Positions 25,999-35,642 of a stretch of DNA of 64,000 nt are shown in pieces (position 1 is the stretch's first letter; the number at the start of each line of letters is the position of its first letter). The DNA lies in assembly GCF_000238775.2 (NCBI RefSeq), contig NZ_AFEJ02000002.1:806001-870000 (forward strand), written 5' to 3'. The notes under the pieces were generated by a model. The model worked only from the letters and a program-made list of their open reading frames with translations, was not told the origin of the DNA and did no database searches. This DNA is from Acaryochloris sp. CCMEE 5410 (GTDB taxonomy: Bacteria; Cyanobacteriota; Cyanobacteriia; Thermosynechococcales; Thermosynechococcaceae). Position numbers and translations under genes: made by a program.

Positions 25999-26934
25999 AT
26001 GACTTATCACGCATCGTCCCCTCAGCCGTCAAATGTATCTCAAAGCCTGTTGGGTCGTTTTCTCAATTTTTTAAGACATCCTCGCTATACAGTGAATGTG
26101 GCCACGGATCATCGCGGCATAGTTGATGTTCTCAGGCTCTATGCATTGGCTTTGGTAATGGTTTTACCCCTCGGTGTGTTGAGTTCCAGATTGGCAGAGA
26201 ATCTTGAATCGAGTAACAAAGTTTTAGAGTTCGCTCAAACCGTATCTTTCTGGCAAATTATTTTGTTTGCGGTGATACTTGCTCCGCTTTGGGAGGAAGC
26301 GGTCTTCCGATTGCCTTTGCGCTATACCCCAATTAATCTAGCTCTCCCTTTTGGTCTCGGGATGATGCTGATTGTGTCTTTCCTGACGTCGGCTGGTATC
26401 CTCCCTCCCGTAGCCGGGATGCCTTCGTTAACTGGAATGGTTGTTCTAGCGGTCGTTCTGTGGCTGTGGCTTAGGCAACTGGACTCTCAACCCATCCATG
26501 CTTTTTATGAGAAGTGGATAGGTTGGTTGTTTTATGGTTTGGCTCTGGCTTTTGGTCTCATTCATGTGAGTAACTTCACCAGTTTGGGGGTGCAGGCCTT
26601 GCTTTTAGCTCCCCTTTTGGTTTTGCCCCAAACCGTGATTGGGGTTTTTTTGGGATTTATCCGATTGAAGTATGGGTTTTGGTGGGCGGTGTTGACCCAT
26701 GGTTTCCACAATGCCTGTGCCATAACGCCACTGCTACTGGTACGTTTGGGGTCAGAGAATCTACTTGAGAGTATGGGCAATGGTATCCAAGAGAACGCCT
26801 TAGTTGGAACAGACTATGTGCTTATATTGCTGATGGTTACCTACGTACTCGGCGGTCTATTGCTCTGTTTAATTACAGTGTGGAAGTTAATCGCAGAATG
26901 GCGACGGGAACAGCAGACGAACTCCAGTTCCTAG
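25999..26934 (+). CDS. CPBP-family intramembrane metalloprotease, copy 2
   Basis: About 311 residues from ATG 25999, chosen because its start then aligns with copy 1 ('SLLGRFLNFLRHPRYTVNV' against 'SLLGRFYRFLRRPFYTVNV'); the frame is open five codons further. Motifs: 'APLWEEAVFRLPLRYTPINL', 'FGLIHVSNF', 'THGFHNACA', so the active-site Glu, Arg and His residues are kept. It is a tandem duplicate of copy 1 with clear divergence in loops and C-terminus. The 3' end lies 77 bp from the original 3' end of the convergent phospholipase-D-type gene. Confidence 0.88.
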   Translation: MTYHASSPQPSNVSQSLLGRFLNFLRHPRYTVNVATDHRGIVDVLRLYALALVMVLPLGVLSSRLAENLESSNKVLEFAQTVSFWQIILFAVILAPLWEEAVFRLPLRYTPINLALPFGLGMMLIVSFLTSAGILPPVAGMPSLTGMVVLAVVLWLWLRQLDSQPIHAFYEKWIGWLFYGLALAFGLIHVSNFTSLGVQALLLAPLLVLPQTVIGVFLGFIRLKYGFWWAVLTHGFHNACAITPLLLVRLGSENLLESMGNGIQENALVGTDYVLILLMVTYVLGGLLLCLITVWKLIAEWRREQQTNSSS

Positions 26935-27010
26935 GGGCCATTAAGGGGAGGATGGTCTAGGCAGCGGGTGCGATCGCAATAATTGAAACCGCCCCAAAAT
27001 AGTGTTGCCC

Positions 27011-27058
27011 CTAGGAGTCCTTCGGCATCACAGGGTAGCCCCGCACGGCGGTATCAAT
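27011..27058 (-). pseudogene. Detached 3' end of the phospholipase-D-type gene
   Basis: Read leftward, this stub continues the frame of the gene at 28161-29321 after the duplicated GTATCAAT: it codes 'TAVRGYPVMPKDS' and a TAG stop at 27011-27013. It was cut off by the ISKra4-type insertion at 27059-28203. Confidence 0.85.
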
Positions 27059-28203
27059 GGGAGCATGTCACCTTTGCAGATTGTTTTGAAATCGTTCAGG
27101 ATACAAGTGTTGCCCAGAAGTCTTCATCAATGAACTCCGAAAAAGCAGCTCAACTCAAAGTCCATCTTGATGCGATAGCCCAATTACTGTACGAAGAAAG
27201 CGATCCAGAGAACCTGAAGACGCTAGAAGGTATTGAGATGACGGTGCGTCAGCAAATTCAGACCCATGTCAGTCCCGAACTCGGTCATTTTTATCCGCAC
27301 AGCTACTGGCACAGCAGCAGGCCGCAACCGACGCCTGAAAAGCACCTTGGGCGTTCTAAGCATTACAACTCAACAGGCACAGCATCTAGCCGTTTCCCCC
27401 TATCGTCAAATCAGTCCTCATTTAGAGAATTGTTGCTTGCGCATCAGTGCCAATGTCTCCTATGCTCAAACTGCTAAAGATGTGGCTTATTTAACTGGGA
27501 TTCAGGTACCAGCCAAAACCCAGCAGCGATTGGTGCATCAACAACGGTTTCCTACCCCCAGGCTCATGAAGCTTTAACCGAAGTGAGTGTAGATGGTGGC
27601 AAAGTGCGCATCCGCACCCCTTTAGGACACCCTTGTCAGTGGAAAGACTATAAAACCCTGGCAACGCATGTGGGACTCATCGCGGATTATCACAATAATG
27701 CCCGGCTCATTGACTGGACTCACCAGCAACCGTTAGCCTCTCCACTGACTTGTTTAGGGGATGGTCATGATGGCATTTGGAATATCATTCGTCAGCTGAG
27801 CATACCTGAGCAACGGCGAGAGATTCTGGACTGGTACCATCTGGTGGAAAATCTTCATAAGGTCGGTGGGTCCCTCAAACGTCTGCACCAGGCTGAGCAG
27901 CTCTTATGGCAGGGGAAGGTTGATGAAACCTTGGCTCTATTTGAGTCATTGAAGAAAAAGCAGGCCCAAGTCTTTTGCAACTATGTTCGCAAACATCGGC
28001 ATCGGATCGTCAATTATGACTATTACCAGAGTGAGCAAATCTGCTCTATTGGGTCTGGGGCTGTTGAATCTGCTATCAAGCAGATTAGTCGCAGAGTCAA
28101 AATTTCAGGGGCGCAGTGGAATGAAAGTAATGTCCCGCAAGTGCTGGCACATCGGTGTGCTTACCTCAATGGCTTAATTGGAATGCAAAGGTGACATGCT
28201 CCC
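27059..28203 (+). mobile_element. ISKra4-family insertion sequence with 8-bp target duplication
   Basis: Perfect 19-bp terminal inverted repeats (27059-27077, GGGAGCATGTCACCTTTGC, and 28185-28203). Target duplication GTATCAAT at 27051-27058 and 28204-28211. Length 1145 bp. It carries one decayed transposase gene and is inserted in the extreme 3' end of the leftward phospholipase-D-type gene. A truncated relative starts at 37150 with a similar end sequence. Confidence 0.96.
27130..28194 (+). pseudogene. ISKra4-family transposase, frameshifted
   Basis: Three frame segments together give a transposase of about 350 residues: an N-terminal part starting 'MNSEKAAQLKVHLDAIAQLL', a middle part around 'LKSTLGVLSITTQQAQHLAV', and a C-terminal part with 'SVDGGKVRIRTPLG', 'LGDGHDGIWNIIRQL', 'LDWYHLVENLHKVG' and 'GSGAVESAIKQISRR', the catalytic Asp-Asp-Glu core. 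Frame changes lie at a T run near 27288-27292 and at a C run near 27551-27556. Some ISKra4 subgroups express two frames by frameshifting, but two changes at homopolymers look more like decay. Confidence 0.87.
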
Positions 28204-29321
28204 GTATCAATGACTTGGGTGGATTTCATCCCGCGAGAGAAGAGAGCCAAGGTTTCTACGGCTCGCAAAATGCCATAGGAGAGCCAGCCTCGCAGAGCAC
28301 TGGCTTGGCCATCAAAAGGACGGCAGCGAGCCAGATCGGGTTCTAGGACCTGTTGGCGAAACGTCTCAATTACAGTGGGATTAGAAAAAATGGCCAGGAC
28401 TTCTTCTTCAATGCGATAGCTTAAAAAATCAAAATTAGACGAACCCACCACCAGATAGCGATCGTCCACTAGAGCTGCTTTCATATGGCTCATGCCGTCG
28501 TAGAGACGGACATCAAACCCGGACCGTTGGGCCTCCCATAGCAAGTAATCTCGCACCGTGCCTTTGTTGTTGCCTTCTGGGGTGAGTAGAGTGACGGGTA
28601 CCCCGCGCTGAGGTAGTTCAGCTAGGGCTGCACAGAATGGAAAGGTGAGATAGGGGCTAATAATATGCAGAGATGTTTGGGCCGAGCACAGCAGATCTAG
28701 CAAGTTTGCAAATGTCGCTTCATTCGAACGGCCATCTAGAAGAAAGAACTCGCAGTCCCCGAAATCAGCATGGCTGGGTAAGGATTGATCGTGCCAGGTG
28801 GCCACAAAATCAGCCCGCAGGAATTCCACAATGGCTGGGTCTTCTAGGCGAAACATCAGATCATGCCAAGCAAAGTTATGGTCGCTGAAGTTAAAACCGC
28901 CAATGTAGGCAATCTGGTTATCAATCACGATCAGTTTTTTATGGCTGCGCCCCACAAAATGAATCAAGCAGGGGCCGACAGGATTTGTAAATCGGACCTG
29001 ACCTCCTTCCTGGATAAGGGCTTCAAACATGGCGTGGGTCTGGCGGACCTCGGTTTTAAGGTCTTGATCCGACCAATATTTAGGATGATAGATAAATTTA
29101 TCACTCTGAATAAATCGCGTGTAGTTATCGACTAAAATCTGTTTGCAAGGCGCTTCAGAGGCTAGCATGGCCTCGATCACTTGCTGGCCGGTTTGGTCAC
29201 CTTCAAAGGTCATCATCTGGAGCATAATTTCGTGATCAGCCGCTTGTAGATCGTTCTGGAGACGATGCCAAAAGGCGTCCGCATCAACAAGAAGCTCCAC
29301 AGAATTCATATGCTGGACCAA
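28161..29321 (-). CDS. Phospholipase D / cardiolipin synthase-like protein with IS-altered C-terminus
   Basis: 386 residues. Two HKD motifs: 'HKKLIVIDNQIAYIGGFNFS' (near residue 130) and 'MSHMKAALVDDRYLVVGSSN' (near residue 285), each H-x-K-x4-D, so the phosphatidyl-transfer active site is complete. Relatives make cardiolipin or cleave phosphodiesters. No N-terminal membrane segments are evident, unlike Cls. The last 13 residues ('GACHLCIPIKPLR') come from the ISKra4 element inserted after 'STQVIDT'; the original tail ('AVRGYPVMPKDS') is now stranded at 27011-27050. The swap keeps the length nearly unchanged, so activity is probably retained. Start may be ATG 29321 or 29309. Confidence 0.87.
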   Translation of the reverse strand: MVQHMNSVELLVDADAFWHRLQNDLQAADHEIMLQMMTFEGDQTGQQVIEAMLASEAPCKQILVDNYTRFIQSDKFIYHPKYWSDQDLKTEVRQTHAMFEALIQEGGQVRFTNPVGPCLIHFVGRSHKKLIVIDNQIAYIGGFNFSDHNFAWHDLMFRLEDPAIVEFLRADFVATWHDQSLPSHADFGDCEFFLLDGRSNEATFANLLDLLCSAQTSLHIISPYLTFPFCAALAELPQRGVPVTLLTPEGNNKGTVRDYLLWEAQRSGFDVRLYDGMSHMKAALVDDRYLVVGSSNFDFLSYRIEEEVLAIFSNPTVIETFRQQVLEPDLARCRPFDGQASALRGWLSYGILRAVETLALFSRGMKSTQVIDTGACHLCIPIKPLR

Positions 29322-29751
29322 ACCATAAGGGACTCACAGACCACCAAGGATTGTGCTCGGGCAACCCTCTTGACGATTGTTACTTTGGTCAGAGTATCAA
29401 AGCTTGTTTCTCACAGCAAAAAAGCCTCTTAAGAGATTAAGCCTGGGGTCGAGAGGGGATGCGATCTCATCTGGTATCACCTTAGAGATATCTGGAAAAG
29501 GCACAAGATGATGGCCCTCATTCAAGTTTTAACGTTGAGCAAGATCTCAATAGCTTTAGTTGACTAAACCGAAGACTCAAAACTTCATTTCAAACGGGTC
29601 TTTGGCCTGTAGATAGATAAAACAGCCAGAAATAGGGACATAGCCTTAAAGACCTTGGAAAGTTCTACATGACTTTAGCAGTCTTGATTTTGGGCATCCT
29701 AAGACTAGGTAAATATCGATTTTCGAGAGTTCTCGTTGAGAACCAAGCATT
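29322..29751. other. Divergent intergenic region
   Basis: 430 bp between the leftward phospholipase-D-type gene and the rightward cNMP-EAL gene. No gene recognised. It should contain both promoters; I cannot place them. Confidence 0.4.
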
Positions 29752-31071
29752 ATGTCTGAGGGAAAAGAATCTTCGTTGTTGGTTAACTTTCAGCCTGGAG
29801 AGCTGATTTTTGCGACTGGCGAAGAAGGTCACCATGCCTACATTATTGAGTCGGGCCAAGTCGATATTTTTGTGACCACAACAGGAAAAGACGTGTCCTT
29901 TAAATCCCTGGCCAAGGGAGATGTATTTGGCGAGATGGCTGTCATTGACGCTTCACCTCGCTCGGCTTCCGCTCGGGCACTCACAGAAACCTGCTGTGTT
30001 GTGATTTCCCGTGAGCAAATCTCAGATCGGATTGAAGCCTCCGATCCTGTGGTCAAGCTATTAGTCTCGCGGTTATTGGACCATATTCGGTCCCTCAATA
30101 CTGGGGTTTCCCAGGCGGAAATGTCTGCTTCAGACCTGCCGAATTCCTCGGTAACGTCATCGTCTCCTGTTTTACCTCACCAACCCGTCTTGGAAAAAAT
30201 GCGGTTGGAGTCGGAATTGCTAGATGCGATCGCAACCAATGCATTTGTCCCACATTATCAGCCCCTTGTTGATTTAGAGACCGAAGAGATACTGGGATTT
30301 GAATTCTTAATTCGGTGGAAAAGCCCTACCCGAGGTTGGGTTTCTCCGGCCCTGTTTATCAATACCGCAGAAGAAACGTCCTTGATCCGTCCCATTGGTC
30401 GTTGGGTGATTGAAAACGCCTGTGCAGATCTCAATCGCTTTAATCAGGCCCTCTTAAATCCTTCGGCAAGTCCAGGAGAAAACAGACCACCGTTATTTAT
30501 CAGCGTTAATGTCTCTGCTCGCCAATTTCAAGCGCCACAATTTAATGAAGAATTGCTTGAAATTCTCCAGCGTCATCAGATTCCCCATTCCCAAATTAAA
30601 CTGGAGGTCACTGAGCGGGTTCTTATGGAGGGGCCTTCAGCTATCAACATCATTCAACAGTGCCGACAGCTCGGATTTCATCTAGCACTAGATGACTTTG
30701 GCACAGGATTCTCTAGTCTCACTTATCTCGCCAAATTTGAGATAGATAGCCTCAAAATAGACCAGTATTTTGTCCGCCAAATGTTAACAAATCATCGAAC
30801 CCTGGCCCTGATGAAGCATATTTTGGCCATGACTCGGGATTTGGAGATGCTTTCTGTCGCCGAAGGCGTGGAAACCCCAGAAGAACTTGATATTCTGCGT
30901 CAATTAGGTTGCCAAGTTGGGCAAGGGTATTTATTTGGCAAACCTCTCCCTTTTGAATCAGCAAAAAACTTACTGTTAGACAACTATCGTCACCCACCAA
31001 GATCAACTGCCAAAGTTTTTATGGGATCTGTAGAAGGGCATCTGCCGATCCAGACAGGTTCCTGCATTTAA
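29752..31071 (+). CDS. Cyclic-nucleotide-binding domain fused to an EAL c-di-GMP phosphodiesterase domain
   Basis: 439 residues, no membrane segment. The N-terminal cNMP-binding domain (about 8-125) has 'FGEMAVIDASPRSASARA' (near residue 60-77), the phosphate-binding cassette with Glu and Arg. A linker of about 45 residues leads to the EAL domain: the signature is EFL at residue 184, but Asn ('VNVSARQF'), 'EVTERVLM', the DDFGTG site (314), 'LKIDQYFV' and 'AEGVET' are kept, so metal binding and hydrolysis are plausible. The protein could let cAMP (or another ligand) set c-di-GMP breakdown. It is monocistronic here. Confidence 0.92.
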   Translation: MSEGKESSLLVNFQPGELIFATGEEGHHAYIIESGQVDIFVTTTGKDVSFKSLAKGDVFGEMAVIDASPRSASARALTETCCVVISREQISDRIEASDPVVKLLVSRLLDHIRSLNTGVSQAEMSASDLPNSSVTSSSPVLPHQPVLEKMRLESELLDAIATNAFVPHYQPLVDLETEEILGFEFLIRWKSPTRGWVSPALFINTAEETSLIRPIGRWVIENACADLNRFNQALLNPSASPGENRPPLFISVNVSARQFQAPQFNEELLEILQRHQIPHSQIKLEVTERVLMEGPSAINIIQQCRQLGFHLALDDFGTGFSSLTYLAKFEIDSLKIDQYFVRQMLTNHRTLALMKHILAMTRDLEMLSVAEGVETPEELDILRQLGCQVGQGYLFGKPLPFESAKNLLLDNYRHPPRSTAKVFMGSVEGHLPIQTGSCI

Positions 31072-31416
31072 ACTAGGCCGTTTTACTGATCGCCCCCACT
31101 TTAGCCTCCTCAAGTGTCAACTGAAGCTAGCCCAAAATCTGATCAGATAGCAAAGAGATAGTGGAAAGAGCAGCCAAAGCATTTTGACAGACCAACAGAG
31201 TATTTCTCCATCTTTAGTCAATACATCGGATGCAAATCCAACACGAGTGTTTTACGATGTAACGGTTTTCTGAGGTGGAGGGTTGACGGTGGGCTACTCA
31301 TACGGATTTGTAACTCGTTCATCAAAATATACGGATTTAGAAGAGTTATTGGATGCCTGGGCACAATTTTGTCGAGATATCTACTTCGTCGACTTTAAGA
31401 TTGCAATTGATGATTG

Positions 31417-32483
31417 GGCACTGTTCAGTTAAGAAGTGAGGCATTCAAAAGCTCTGACTGCCAACACTTCGCCAATCTTAACGGGCCTTTGGATAAATCC
31501 CATCACCATTGCTGGGGTTCGCTGGTATCCATGGCTGTAGTGAGCACGACACCAATTGTGAATCAATCGCTGCACATTCAGCGCTCTTTGTAATCCCTCA
31601 ACGGTTTTGGCATAGTGGTTCTGGCGTCTACGATAACCGCTAGCCCGTCGTCTCAAAGAACTGTGGAGGGCTTCAAGATGATTGGCATGGACATCGCTCT
31701 TGGGGCTAATGGCCGTATAAGGATGCTCTCGATTAACCCACATTACCCGAGGTTTTCCTTGAGACCCTTTGATCTTCATCGCCACCTCTAAACCCGCTCG
31801 CCATACTTTGCGAAAAGGATAGGCCTGGGTCGTGGTACTCCTGGGCAAGTAAGTACTCGCTAGCTTCCACAATACCTTGGAGTATCGACGTTCTCCATCT
31901 GTGAACCAACGAATCGATGAACTGGGTTTAGCCCAATCCCAAGCAGCTTTGACACTTTTCTCAAATAATGATTCATCCTTAAGACCCGCGCGAGCCTCGA
32001 ACCAATAGCGACTCTCACGGTCGATGAAATGAATGGTCCAACCTTCACTGAGCCAGGGGGGGAAGATTTTCACCTACGCGGGGGTACACTTCATCGCCTT
32101 CAATTGTGACCTCTGCTGCTTGGGGAGAAGGAGGGGAGAAGTTTGATAATTGCGCTGATAAACGCTTCTCCCAAAGGATGATACTGTTGGGTGATTTCCG
32201 AGCACTCTCCCCGCAGCTCTAATCCCTAGGCCTTCGGTGCGGGCATTGATGGCCATTGATATCATCTCTACTGGCGTTCTCAATCTCGCCATCGGCGTCC
32301 CACTACGCTCGTTGAAGCGACGACCACAGTCTTTGCACAGAAAGTACTGAACCACTTGAGCTGTTTTCAGCGTCTTAGTTCCGTTCTTAACGACATTTTC
32401 GCTTTGACAATGGATGCATTGCATTGCTCTGAAACTGATACTGCAGAATCATCCTAGCAGTCACTTCTTAAATGAACAGTGCC
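31417..32483 (-). mobile_element. IS1-family element, copy 1, with 8-bp target duplication
   Basis: 1067 bp. Terminal inverted repeats GGCACTGTTCAGTTAAGAAG at 31417-31436 and its near-complement at the right end (one mismatch visible). Target duplication GATGATTG at 31409-31416 and 32484-32491. Exactly the same length as the second IS1-family copy at 38289-39355, but its transposase frames are broken. Confidence 0.95.
31429..32424 (-). pseudogene. IS1-family transposase (InsA + InsB parts), frameshifted
   Basis: The first part (32424 to about 32190) is an InsA-like zinc-ribbon/HTH protein: 'MQCIHCQSENVVKNG', 'FLCKDCGRRFNERSGTPMA'. The second (about 32073 to 31429) is the InsB catalytic part with 'IRWFTDGERRYSKVLW' and 'DVHANHLEALHSSLRRR'. 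Compared with copy 2, a base is lost near 32188 after 'GNHPTV', and the junction region differs by an extra base and a C7 instead of C6 run. Natural IS1 elements join the two frames by programmed frameshifting, but the extra shift inside InsA indicates decay. Confidence 0.85.
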
Positions 32484-33026
32484 GATGATTGCCTCTACTG
32501 GTTTGGCAATATGCAATATCCCGAAGCCTATGAGGCATCGCTAGTCTTCCCTGACCGAGACGAGTTGAAATCCAATACACAGGATGGGGATACGGTTGTT
32601 ATTTATAGGGCGGGTTCTTGGTCAGACTTAGCAAGCGAGATTGAAGCTGAAGCTAAGTCGCGGGGAATTGCCCCCCGTTGCGGCCCCGGTATCAACGATG
32701 AGTTTGACTGCTTTATTCCAGATGGTTCAACTATCTTTGGCTGTGGCTATTGGGAAACACCTGAATTTTATACAGTGAATGGCAATACAGCCCATAGATT
32801 GCAATATGGCTTTGCAGCAGACTATCGCTATTTACCCAGTTCTGTGGAAGATCATCGGGAGGTTTATGGCGATAACCCAGATATTTACAATGAACAAGGG
32901 CATTCTGATTGGGCCAGCTACCTGTTATTTGTTGCAGAAATGATTGCCAAACATAAAATAGCCTATGAAATTTGTCGGAGCGCTATCGCAATCGTCGTCG
33001 TCGCTACGCGCTTCGGTGTAACTTGA

Positions 33027-34256
33027 TTTCAGCCATCTATAACCATGAGCTATCTTTGGCTGCTTAAGGGATGGCAAACAGCAATACCACATCGTGAAAT
33101 GAATATTGCAAGAGGTCTATTGTTACTGATTGATCTCACCCTAATTCTCTCTCCTATTCTGAATGTGCTTTTTCCAGCAGGCAATAGGCTGAGCTTGAGT
33201 CTATCAGTAGTTGTTGTAAACCATTTCCCCAAGCAGAAGTATTTACACTAGGCAGGACTCATAAGGATTTGCAAAGCCTAAATTCATGGATTGAGAAAAA
33301 GATAGTTGCAAACAATATTTTTATTTATATCTAGAGAAAAATCGCATAAAAATCTTCCCACCAATCAATTAAAAATAAAACAATATGGCAATATGAACCT
33401 CAAGGGTTGATCTAGCTGCCAGTGGCATTAAAATTCCCATGTCTATCGTTTTTGAGAGATAGTGACTTCTTGAGGCTAATATTCCTTTCTTCATAAAGCA
33501 TCGAAACCATTGGCGGCAGGGGAATTGTCTTAAACTCAATCAAAATCCACCCACTTTATCCTGAGGTTTTAACTTGGAATTAAACCTGGATTTAATCGTG
33601 AAGGCTTTCCAGTACTGAGATTATAGGTTCTATATCCTTAAAGACTATCTTCAGAAATAGCAGAAAATTACCGTGATTTAAATCATAAGTGCATATAGCA
33701 TAATACTCGCATGGCTTATCTATTTTTGCGTTATTGATATGTCAAGATTCTACGCATTTTTATTGTGAATAAGGATAATTATATTATTTTATATTCAAAG
33801 TAATATGCATAACTATTTTGGATATGAAAAATTGAAATATAAAAAAATTATATATACAAAATGACATCTCTCATGTAGGATTAATCCAGATTGACTTAAA
33901 TATGCTTTACGCAATTAATCCAAAAATTATATTCAATTGATCTGTTCTAAATAATGAAGCTATCTTGACGGACATTTCATTGTTTTAACGATGAGACCAG
34001 GGTTTACATACTGAATTTCCTTAGCATGTAAACCCCAATGTGTTGTGCGTTTTTGAAAAGCTTTTCAGAAGACAATTCCCTGAATATCTCCTGTTAAATA
34101 TCATTATTCTTGAATATTTTCAATGTGTATACATCATTTCTTGGTGCTCTAAAACATTACCAAATGATGATGTTCAGTTTTTGGTGTTTAGATTTCTGCA
34201 TTAGATTGTTTATATTTTTTTGAACGTTGAAGTATTAGCTTTAATGAGGTAATTAC
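33027..34256. other. AT-rich 1.2-kb region upstream of the RTX gene
   Basis: No convincing gene. A rightward 68-codon frame (33045-33251) has a hydrophobic stretch but no family features, so I do not call it. From about 33300 to 34250 the DNA is strikingly AT-rich. A 10-bp inverted repeat lies at 34000-34035. The RTX start at 34257 follows 'TGAGGTAATTAC', a fair ribosome-binding site. Confidence 0.5.
34000..34035. repeat. Inverted repeat upstream of the RTX gene
   Basis: GGGTTTACAT at 34000-34009 and its perfect complement ATGTAAACCC at 34026-34035, spaced by 16 nt. Not followed by a T run. It could be an operator or an RNA hairpin 220 bp before the RTX start. Confidence 0.55.
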
Positions 34257-35342
34257 ATGGCTACTATTGTTGGATCTAATAATCCTGATAACATTTTCGG
34301 AACGGCTGATGGCGATGGCATCTTCGGGCTTGGTGGTAATGACAGAATTCTTGGTGGTGCTGGTGTAGACATCATCATTGGAGGCGCTGGGAATGATCGG
34401 ATCTTTGGACAAGATGGAGATGATCTTATCTTTGGCGATTCTAGATTCTTTGATCCTGCTGCTGGTGATGATGACTTTATCAGGGGTGGTAATGGAAATG
34501 ACCTAATCTTTGGTGAAGGTGGCAACGATAATATCCGAGGTGATGCAGGAAACGATAACCTATTTGGTGGAGACGGTAATGACTTTATTGCTGGAGGGTT
34601 AGGCGCCGATAATATCTTTGGAGATGCTGGCGATGATAATATTCGCGGCGGCTCTGGCGACGATATTCTCAATGGTGGCATTGGCAATGATTGGCTTCGT
34701 GGCGATATCGGGAATGATCGCTTTTTCGGCGGCAGTGGGAATGATACCATTGCCGGCGGTGCAGGTAACGACCTCATTGATGCTGAAGATGGTAATGACT
34801 CGATCCTGGGTGGCGCTGGTGACGATGTAATGTTCGGTAGTATCGGTGATGATACTATTCGCGGTGGAAGCGGTAATGATGTTCTAGTCGGTGGGGGCTT
34901 TACGAATGACACCCTAAGTGGTGGAATTGGCAATGATTTCCTAATTGGTGTCGATCCCTTTCTTCCACCTTTTGGGTTTGGTGATAATGAAATTGATGTT
35001 CTTAGAGGCGGCACTGGAGCTGATACCTTCTCCCTTGGGGATAATGGTACGGTCTTAGGTCAAGCTAGAGGTGGTCCTGAAACGTATTACCTTGGTGGTG
35101 GAGATGCTGACTATGCGCTTTTAAAGGATTTCAACTTTTTCGCAGATACCATTCAGCTAGCGTCAAACGTTAGCTTTGCTGACCTTGATTTTTCATTCAC
35201 TGGCGGTAGCCTACCCAGTGGAATTGGTATTTCATTAAATAATGACTTAATCGCTATTATTGAGGGGAACTTCCTAGGGAGAGCCCGTGGTGGATTGACT
35301 CAGTTTGTGTCAGCAAACAGTAATATCTTCCAGAGCGCATAA
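34257..35342 (+). CDS. RTX (haemolysin-type calcium-binding repeat) protein
   Basis: 361 residues. Residues about 10-235 are nonapeptide repeats of the GGxGxDxUx type ('GGNGNDLIFGEGGNDNI', 'GGSGDDILNGGIGNDWL' and others), which fold into a calcium-bound beta-roll outside the cell. The last 110 residues hold a 'GADTFSLGD' transition and a C-terminal domain typical of cyanobacterial RTX proteins, likely carrying the type I secretion signal. No N-terminal signal peptide. The repeats are the whole of the N-terminal region, so there is no separate enzyme or toxin domain. No secretion genes are nearby. Function probably surface layer, adhesion or matrix. Confidence 0.92.
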   Translation: MATIVGSNNPDNIFGTADGDGIFGLGGNDRILGGAGVDIIIGGAGNDRIFGQDGDDLIFGDSRFFDPAAGDDDFIRGGNGNDLIFGEGGNDNIRGDAGNDNLFGGDGNDFIAGGLGADNIFGDAGDDNIRGGSGDDILNGGIGNDWLRGDIGNDRFFGGSGNDTIAGGAGNDLIDAEDGNDSILGGAGDDVMFGSIGDDTIRGGSGNDVLVGGGFTNDTLSGGIGNDFLIGVDPFLPPFGFGDNEIDVLRGGTGADTFSLGDNGTVLGQARGGPETYYLGGGDADYALLKDFNFFADTIQLASNVSFADLDFSFTGGSLPSGIGISLNNDLIAIIEGNFLGRARGGLTQFVSANSNIFQSA

Positions 35343-35398
35343 GTCAGCAATCCAATTCACCCTTATATTGTCCTTGGTGACATTTTTTGAGCCTAATG

Positions 35399-35422
35399 CA
35401 GGAGAGGTTTAATCCTCTCCTG
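35399..35422 (+). terminator. Hairpin after the RTX gene, probable terminator
   Basis: Perfect 9-bp stem CAGGAGAGG (35399-35407) with CCTCTCCTG (35414-35422) and 6-nt loop, 57 bp after the RTX stop. It lacks a long T run, so termination is likely but not certain. Confidence 0.6.
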
Positions 35423-35642
35423 TAAGCTCATTACGAAATATTTTGAGTCCTTGAAGACCCTATAGTTCATTCTTGAAATCTGACCAGGTTTTACTGTATA
35501 CAGATTGGTTTAGTCATACCGAATCAAAGGATGGCTTCAATATATGCCAAAGATAAATGAATCTTCAGAATATCTTGATTAGATATTTAAAACAAGAAAA
35601 ATTCAGATTAATAAAAAGCCTTGTAATGAAGTACTAAATCAC

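Larger units (their letters stand above)
31289..33026 (+). pseudogene. Hypothetical gene split by an IS1-family element
   Basis: Left part 31289-31416 begins at GTG with a good ribosome-binding site (GAGGTGGAGG, 31272-31281) and reads 'VGYSYGFVTRSSKYTDLEEL...' to 'IAIDD'. The right part resumes after the duplicated GATGATTG at 32484 and reads 'CLYWFGNMQYPEAYEASLVF' through to 33026. Joined, the frame is continuous for about 220 residues. The protein has no motif I recognise; it is acidic and aromatic-rich with a 'GCGYWETPEFYTV' block. The element separates the first 43 residues from the rest, so the gene is broken. Confidence 0.8.

Noticed and set aside
33045-33251. 68-codon frame with a hydrophobic stretch
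   Set aside because: No conserved pattern or ribosome-binding site; lies after a broken gene in AT-rich DNA.
34253-35014. 253-codon leftward frame opposite the RTX gene
   Set aside because: It is the antisense shadow of the Gly/Asp repeats; low-complexity Pro/Ser product and no independent signals.
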